DNA from: Phymatolithon calcareum
Lineage: Eukaryota; Rhodophyta; Florideophyceae; Hapalidiales
Assembly: GCA_977006965.1 (NCBI GenBank)
Contig: OZ345378.1
Location: forward strand, 1,736,001-1,800,000
Length of the DNA stretch: 64,000 nucleotides
Reading direction: 5' to 3'
Part shown: piece after piece, positions 57,514 through 64,000 of the stretch
Position numbering within the stretch: the first letter of the stretch is position 1
How the letters are laid out: the number at the start of each line of letters is the position of its first letter
Notes under the pieces: model-generated
Told to the model about the DNA's origin: nothing
Seen by the model: only the letters and a program-made list of their open reading frames with translations
Databases searched by the model: none
Made by a program: the position numbers and the translations under genes

Positions 57514-57772
57514 ATCATCATCTGGAACCTAGTGGGGGTTCCGATGGCACGTACACGTATGCAATTCGGCACAGGCACATTTAAAATTTTAACCAAGAAA
57601 CACTTTCGCTCAGATACTAGTCGGCACGGCACGAATGTTCCACGTGTACCTCGTGTCGTGCCGACTCGTTACTGAGCGAAAGTGTTTCTTGATTAAAATT
57701 TTAAGTGTCTCTGTGCCGAATTGCGTACGTGTACGTTCCATTGGAACCCCCACCCAGGTTCCAGATGATGAT
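57514..57772. repeat. Large foldback palindrome, arms of about 120 bp
   Basis: The left arm runs from ATCATCATCTGGAACC to GTCGGCACGGCACGA and the right arm is its complement to CCAGATGATGAT, around a loop of about 16 nt. Matched blocks include AAGAAACACTTTCGCTCA and TTTAAAATTTTAA. Mismatches are few, so transcription would give a long, nearly perfect hairpin. The arms encode nothing recognisable. GGAG occurs on both sides, but a target duplication is not proven. It is either a foldback/MITE-like element or a source of small RNAs. Confidence 0.85.
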
Positions 57773-59633
57773 GGAGAGTCAGATTTTGTATACAAGGAGG
57801 GTAAAGGAGTCAAAATCTTTGTCACTGCTGCAGTGGATAAAACAGCAAACCGAAATGCATATCGTGCTTTCCAGAAAATCGGAAACTCGATTTTCGTTTC
57901 ACCCGTTGCGAACGTGTGCACAATTTGTGTACACGTTCGAATGCAAGGTTTTTTCGAATAGACCAAAGCCCATTGCATTGGGGCCTACATATCTCAGGGA
58001 CTTAAGCAGGAACTAAATTGTGCTGAATTGTTCCATGCTGTTTCTCAACCACCATTGTTCTGACTTCTTGCGATGAAAGCCAGAGGCAAACAAACGCCCT
58101 CTAGCGCGTAGCGACGACTACTTGCTCTGCACCCAGACGTTCCTGTCTTTCTAGTGACAGGCTTTTTCCAGTGTCCCATATACGTGGTCCTATTCGCCGA
58201 GTGAAGCCTCTCTTGCTGGTCGCGTTGCTTCTGCGCGGCTCTTGGCCGCTCTTGCGTTTTCTCTCATCATCAGTTGCCGCACAATGTAGCTGACTCTTTT
58301 TTTCTTCCACAGCAGTTTTTTCTAGAAGCGCCTGTGGGCGGAATGAATCGTCGTCTACTTCGTGGATATGTAAGGATTTATTAAAAAGCACCCAACACCT
58401 CACCTAGGAGTAACAGGGCTAGCTTTTTGAACGGTTTTCTAATGTAGCATGATCTGGTCTCTCATGACCTCCTTGATTCGTATTTCTGTACTACCAAGTG
58501 CACGTATGAGTCGTTCGCACTCACCTTCTACATCAGGGCCCATCTGCAATGATAAGAAAATGCGCTGGAGCGCAACCAGCTCAATTAGCACTGTTATACC
58601 AAAATACTCACACAGTATTGATTTTCTCCACTATGACGCTCTATTAACTATCATCCTTTGGCATCTCAACAGTACTGTCCTGTCCCTTAAGCAGAGGATC
58701 CCTAGGAGTTGGCATTATTCACCATAGGCGAAATGAGGGGTTACAGTAGTTTTCTACATCCCGTGTCGTCTGAGGCCTGGAATAGACATTCACTCGTCAG
58801 TTGGTGTATAATGTGTTAGGCGAGCAATCGGACTTCCTCGGCAAATTCTATTCGCAAGAAACACGCTTTAGCTGACCCTTCTACAAATCATTGGTTTGCG
58901 ACAAACCAGTACGAAAAAAGATACTCATGAGCACACGAGGAGGTTTATGCCCCTTGAAAAGCAACTTCCTGTTGCTGTTAAAAACTCTACGGTGGACAAC
59001 TTATTCCGCGCGAAAGAATGAAGAGCTGGCGAGGGTATTGGAATGCTCTCGAGAAGACGGCAGCCTGGGTAAGAGGCTTGTGGAAACACTAAGGTGCTTC
59101 CACTGTAGGCTATCGATGCAAAGTCATTGTCACACATATGGGGGCACACAGATGTTCGAACAGATGCAGATTACACGGGAAAGTGCACTGGAGTACAGTG
59201 CACCATCGTCGTGGCTCTCGATGCATACTGGAGGAAGTAAATAGTTCGGTTTTTGCTTCGGGTAACAACGGTGGGCGTCATCCAGTCATTCCCAGTACCC
59301 TTGGATGCAGTGCACTTTTTTCTCGCGACTTCAGTACAGTTCATATCTTAATCACTTTCAATATACTACAATACAGTATATGCCTTACTCTCAAATACTC
59401 TCAATCATCAGAGCCACTGCTTTTCAAATTCTGTTATTGCTACTATGCCCACGTGTACTGGCCGGTAGCCGTCTCACAGAAAGGCAAACCATTTGAAGCG
59501 ACTGATGGGGAAATGATTTTATACTGGCCGATGAAGCTGGAGACCATTTTGGGAAGAATGCCTCTCGACGAACAGATATGGCTACATCTCCTCTTGCTTA
59601 GAATCAGAGAATATGATGATGAACTAAAGAGAG
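57773..59633. other. Spacer, nothing recognised
   Basis: Frames such as 58891..59244 (plus, 117 codons) have no recognised family. No clear repeat apart from flanking elements. Confidence 0.4.
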
Positions 59634-59762
59634 AAAGAAAAGTAGATACTTATTTGAAAATTATCATCACATCTGCTGATGCTTGGGGCAACTTTCGGGT
59701 GCCAAGAGAATTGGCTTGATTCAGTCTGGGGAAGAGTTTCTTATGGTGGGTGTTCCACGAGA
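59634..59762 (+). repeat. Dispersed repeat family R1, copy 3
   Basis: Shares GTAGAT, TTTGAAAATTAT, CATCTGCTGATGCTTGGGGC, AACTTTC, TTGGCT(G)GATTC and a TCTTA...GGTG block with the copy at 3377. It is truncated on the right compared with copies 1 and 2, which carry the GGGTACCAAA block. Confidence 0.65.
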
Positions 59763-62725
59763 ACATTTTAAGCGTCTTCCTATGTTCACCCTTATTCCGC
59801 GTGATTTCGAGTGCCGACTTGATTCGAGCACTGGCAGCTTTGCTCGCTCCCCGCATACAGTGTCTCTAACACGGTGCGTCCGGGAATTATGAATTGTCAA
59901 GAGTGACTCTAGGTCCGGGAATGAACAGTAGTGGACAGAAATTCAGTGCGAATTTCCTGCATGGCTAACGGTACGCGATGCACGGTAATGTTTACTCTCG
60001 TGCAAATAGAACGGTTTCGCATGGCAGATAACACAGTGTCAACGGAGTGTGCAGGGATTGTGGAACAATCTACAATGGTTTGGCCATCTCTGCACTCGTT
60101 TCCACTTCAACATTATGTTTGTAAGCGTTGTGTGTGTGCACACAGTTAATTCACTCGGCATAACTCTGTCGTTGAGTTTGTCTGAATTGCCCTAGCGCTA
60201 CGCGCCATTCGTTTCCACATTGCCCTCTCCGGCACGGGTGCAATTGAATCATCCAGGAAAAACCCTTCCATTCAGTACCACAGCACGAGATATTAGACAC
60301 GCTTCTCTCGTACATAAGAACGAGTCCCCAGAGGATTAATGAGCGACGGTCGTAGCGACGAAGATCGACAAAGACATCCAATCGACACTTCCAGATACTT
60401 GTAAAGTTCTCCCACAATGGACAATGGTGGAAGGACAAAGTGCCGCAGAGACCAGCCCTGTACAATAGCTTTGTCTTTGTCGAATACCACGCAGGTATCA
60501 CGCCTTTCTCATCTGCCTCCGTCCGTGCTTGCCTCGGGAATGTGCCCATGTATGATAGACCGAAATAAATGAATCAGTGGGTGAGAATGTCCAATCTTAA
60601 ATGCTGTCAACTGACAGTCTGTTAAACCCCAATCCCAAAACCCTGTAATCTTTCATTTGGTAATTTCATTCCCACACAATCGCAATTCTCTATTTCGTTG
60701 TGTGGGAATCTTCCAACTGGCCTTGTAAACTCCCTGCTGATCTTACTACGACATGAAACATCGCGTGAGTGCCGTTTACATAAATTCGCTATTAAATCAA
60801 TGGAAAACTGAAGAGATTGCTATATACAAAGAAAAGGAAAATCATGTGACGGGCCATTTGTATGGAGGTCGCGATAAGATCCTTAAAACTGTGCTACGAG
60901 AGGACAATTCATCTGTGATAGAGTCTAAGCTTGCATGGAAAAGGTGGCACATACAGGTAGCTTCCTCAACCGTCAGCAATATTCTTCACATCTCTATCCT
61001 TTGTTTGACGCCAGTCGCACAAGCTAGGTAATACAAGGGAATTGTAATTGTACAGCTGCTCTCTCTATAGGGGCACCATACTTGTGTGCGATAAATGACG
61101 ACCCTTACTATGGACTCTGAAGCCTTCAGGAGGAGTCGGCGTCCAGAAGCAGACGTAGCTCTCAATGCTCGAAATGCGTGCACAGGAGACAGCATCGTGT
61201 ACATGGCAGCGTACTACGATTTGAATCAATAGCACATCGAAACAATCAAGATAAATGCTTCATCAGTCAGATAAACCGGCGGCCGAATATATGATCAGGC
61301 AGTAGAACAAGATGCTTCAGCTATCGGCGTTGTTTTGAAGAACTATATGGGGGGACTATACCCCTGATGTAAAATGACGCTCGCTGATTCCGCAATTGGC
61401 GACACTGGTACAGAGTTCTGTGCAGGTGTGATATAGCACAAGCACGGAGGAGCATGCTAAGGGCTCAGATAGAAAACAAGCCATAAAAGAAGTGCGACTC
61501 TATTGCGGGGAGCACCTGAGGAAGCCTTGTCCGTATATTCGTATGAATGTGAGGTTTTTACAAACGAACATGTCAAAAACAGGCACTGAGGAAGATGTAA
61601 TTTTAATGTTGCAAGTTGTGAGTGCAACAGAGATGCCCTTCCAATGTATTCACACTCCTCTTGCCGGGCGTTTCTAAATTCGCCCATGATGCTTCGGCGT
61701 CCGTTCGGTTGACGTGCTTCGTCCGCAGTGCGGCTGCTACTTGTTTGATCTTAAATGTCAAGTTTTGGTTGTAAGCACTGGTATCCGCTGTTGCAAAACG
61801 CGTTGCTCTGCACGCTCGCAGATGTTTCGGTATTTATATTGAGAATGGAATTTTGCTCTTCATCTCCCGTTCAGAGTAATCAACGTGATTGCTCCGAGTT
61901 GAAAATCATGAATGAAACCGAGCATCAGTGCACGTTATAATAAGGGCCTAAAATGAAGCTAAAAATCAGGGAAAATTTAAAATGATAGATAATCGTTAGG
62001 AGCACAAGACTGTTCACAGGCCCTCACGTCCATCTCAATCAATCGGCTCAGGATAGATATTATTGACCCCTATTTGTAACCCTTGAAGCCTCATGCTAGA
62101 GGGTCCTTTCCATAAAATCGAAAACATGACCTGTCCCCCCTTTCTCTCTCCATCAAGGAATGAGTGTTGTGGGTCTTCAAAAAGAAGCAGTAAATATTCC
62201 TAACCCTAGTCAATGAGTGTATTAAGTGTACGCGATATGTGGACTTGTCCAAGAAAGTGCATGGTGCAGGTCCATAGCCATTCATATTCACTGCGTTTGT
62301 CAATTCAGCGTCTTCTCAAGCCTCTCGGCTCTGTTTTGCAATCATGCTGAACTCCAGCATCATTGTGCAACTATGCTAAACAGATACCACAAGATAGCAG
62401 CGCCAGCTCTTGTGAATTCACTCCATGCACGTAGGTGTCTGCAAATTTGTGTCTCCCCACCCGGAGCCGTACGACATGAGTTGCATTCGCCCGTTATTTA
62501 CGGCATATGCGCAGAATTGGCGCAAATACGAGAAAGTTGTCTCGATAAGCAGATTGACTGCCAGTCCTTAGCAAGAGTAGGTCCTAAAAACGGTAGAGGA
62601 ATTATGTAGGGAGAAACCACTTCAAGTACTCAACTTCGTGAACAATGAGGGGTTGCTTGACAACTCCAGGTGTTAACTTTAGTTAACGTCTTCTGCAATA
62701 AAGAAAGAAAGAAAGGAATGGTCCT
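59763..62725. other. Spacer, nothing recognised apart from a hairpin
   Basis: No motif-bearing frame on either strand. The 132-codon minus frame at 60151..60549 and the 92-codon plus frame at 60753..61031 are unrecognised. Confidence 0.4.
60668..60709. repeat. 12-bp perfect hairpin
   Basis: ATTCCCACACAA and its exact complement are separated by 18 nt. Confidence 0.75.
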
Positions 62726-62765
62726 CTGAATGCCGCTAGTATGCGACTTGGATCGCGGCATTCAG
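62726..62765. repeat. 11-bp perfect hairpin next to a GAAA tract
   Basis: CTGAATGCCGC and its complement are separated by 18 nt. A short AAAG tandem (62701..62715) lies just upstream. Confidence 0.7.
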
Positions 62766-64000
62766 TTGTTGCCCCTCCTTGTTGTGCAGCACTGAGGGGC
62801 GTGACGGTAAGGAATCACAGACAACTGTCCATTGCACATAGTCATGTCGATCAGCCGTTGCCAATCGATGTAATGAATAGATCGTAGTTTCTCTGCTTAT
62901 GGACATTTAGAGTGCAACTTAGTCGTACAATATAGAGACGCAATGCGTGAAAATTTATTATCGTAGACGAGGACGTTGCATTGTTGAAGTGAAGAAATTA
63001 TGAGCTGCTGGCGATGGCATAGGTGCACGATAGTACCTTCCAACGTGAAGGTCGCTCTCGCTGGAAAACCGGACAGGTCGATGCAGTACGATTCAACAAG
63101 GAGGAATGACAGTGTTGACATAGGGAAGGTTTTTTAGCGCAATAAATTTGAAAATTTTAGTTGGATGTGTGCTTACAGCTAGCGTACAACAGTATAATAC
63201 AGAACAAAAAACTGGTATTTCTAAGGTGCGATGGTAGTAGCTTAAAAGAAGACGAAGAAATAGTTTTATTTCAGTTCCAACCATGGCTGACGTCGTTTTC
63301 TAGAAGGCGAAAAGCTGCTGTATAATGAGAAAATAGAAACGATCAACAGTTAATCTTTTTTATTTTCTTTGCACAAAGGATGCAACGGCAGACAAACAGA
63401 GCCGATGCGCTAGTTGATAGCTGGAAAATCGGGACAAGAGGCAATTTTCTTCAGAGGTCGAGAATGCACAAAAAATATAATGAAAGCTCAGAAATGCACA
63501 AGATAGGCAACAAGTTCATTTTTTAACGACCGTCCTGGATGGGATTATTTTTAGACAAATGAAAAAATGGGAAACACAGTACGGCAGCTCCGAACAGTGT
63601 GCTGTATGCCGCAGTAGCAGTCCAGCAGAAGCTGAGGGGCTCATTTTTGGTGGTGGAAATAGTTCACGCTCAAGCAGGATGGGGTATGTATCATACAGTA
63701 TACAGCACTGCGTGATCGAAATTCGTGGGGAGTCGAATTGAAGGCCACGATGCGGGGTGCGAAGTTGAGGAGACGAAACGAATGCGGAGGTCTATATGAA
63801 GAATATTCGATTCGGGTTTACACGTAGAGGATAGTATTATTTTCTGTTCGATGAACCAAAGACGAGGGAATAACAATGATGGTTGGTTGGTTGGTCACTA
63901 CCCAACCATTATTCCTTCCTGCTTGTTTGACGGACAAGTAGTCTATTTTTTATGACCACTATTCTGTCCTGTTTTCACAGTATGACAGACACACAGTTTA
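62766..64000. other. Right-edge spacer, nothing recognised
   Basis: Only short frames. A small hairpin (ATGGTTGG...CCAACCAT with matching outer bases) lies near 63868..63915. Confidence 0.45.

Noticed and set aside
1-64000. CRISPR array
   Set aside because: No regularly spaced identical repeats with unique spacers; the DNA is eukaryotic.
1-64000. tRNA, rRNA or spliceosomal RNA genes
   Set aside because: I looked for T-loop (GTTCRA) plus D-loop pairs and for familiar snRNA and rRNA words and found none. A covariance-model scan would be needed to exclude divergent ones.

Overview
The window is nuclear DNA from a eukaryote with a low gene density and a high load of transposable elements. The support is LTR, LINE and several DNA-transposon relics, a candidate 54-nt GT-AG intron, TATA-like promoter elements, and a eukaryotic-type cysteinyl-tRNA synthetase (CysRS) without introns. 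Coding islands are visibly more G+C-rich than the spacers. An intron-poor, transposon-rich lineage such as a florideophyte red alga would fit, but this is inference; nothing here fixes the species.

Only two loci look like functional host genes. One is CysRS (55341..57077, minus). The other is a small, two-exon zinc-finger protein (20597..21058, plus), with a TATA box about 85 bp upstream of its start. A 61-codon, GC-rich frame on the minus strand (21220..21405) may be part of a third gene.

The rest is mobile DNA. From 0 to 14 kb there are dispersed repeats, hairpins and GC-rich relics. At 14.9-17.4 kb lie two internally deleted DNA transposons: a Mutator-like one keeping SWIM and zinc-knuckle motifs, and a pogo-like one keeping its helix-turn-helix and C-terminal end. 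At 27-35 kb a tyrosine-recombinase pseudogene has been split by a nearly intact LINE (29366..34317), which has a perfect 14-bp target duplication and two overlapping ORFs; a truncated relative lies at 27.0-27.5 kb. At 36.2-42.8 kb is a complete but decayed Ty1/copia element with both LTRs, whose leader carries a zinc-finger-like frame. An older LINE follows at 44.1-45.9 kb, and a decayed transposase-like gene at 50.4-53.6 kb.

Three short non-autonomous elements have hAT-type hallmarks (5'-CA...TG-3' ends and exact 8-bp duplications): 25715..26124, 43205..43745 and 48707..49033. They explain repetitive blocks that otherwise look puzzling. Large imperfect palindromes lie on both sides of CysRS (55103..55280 and 57514..57772). 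No rRNA, tRNA, CRISPR array or organellar sequence was recognised. All repeat comparisons were made by eye.
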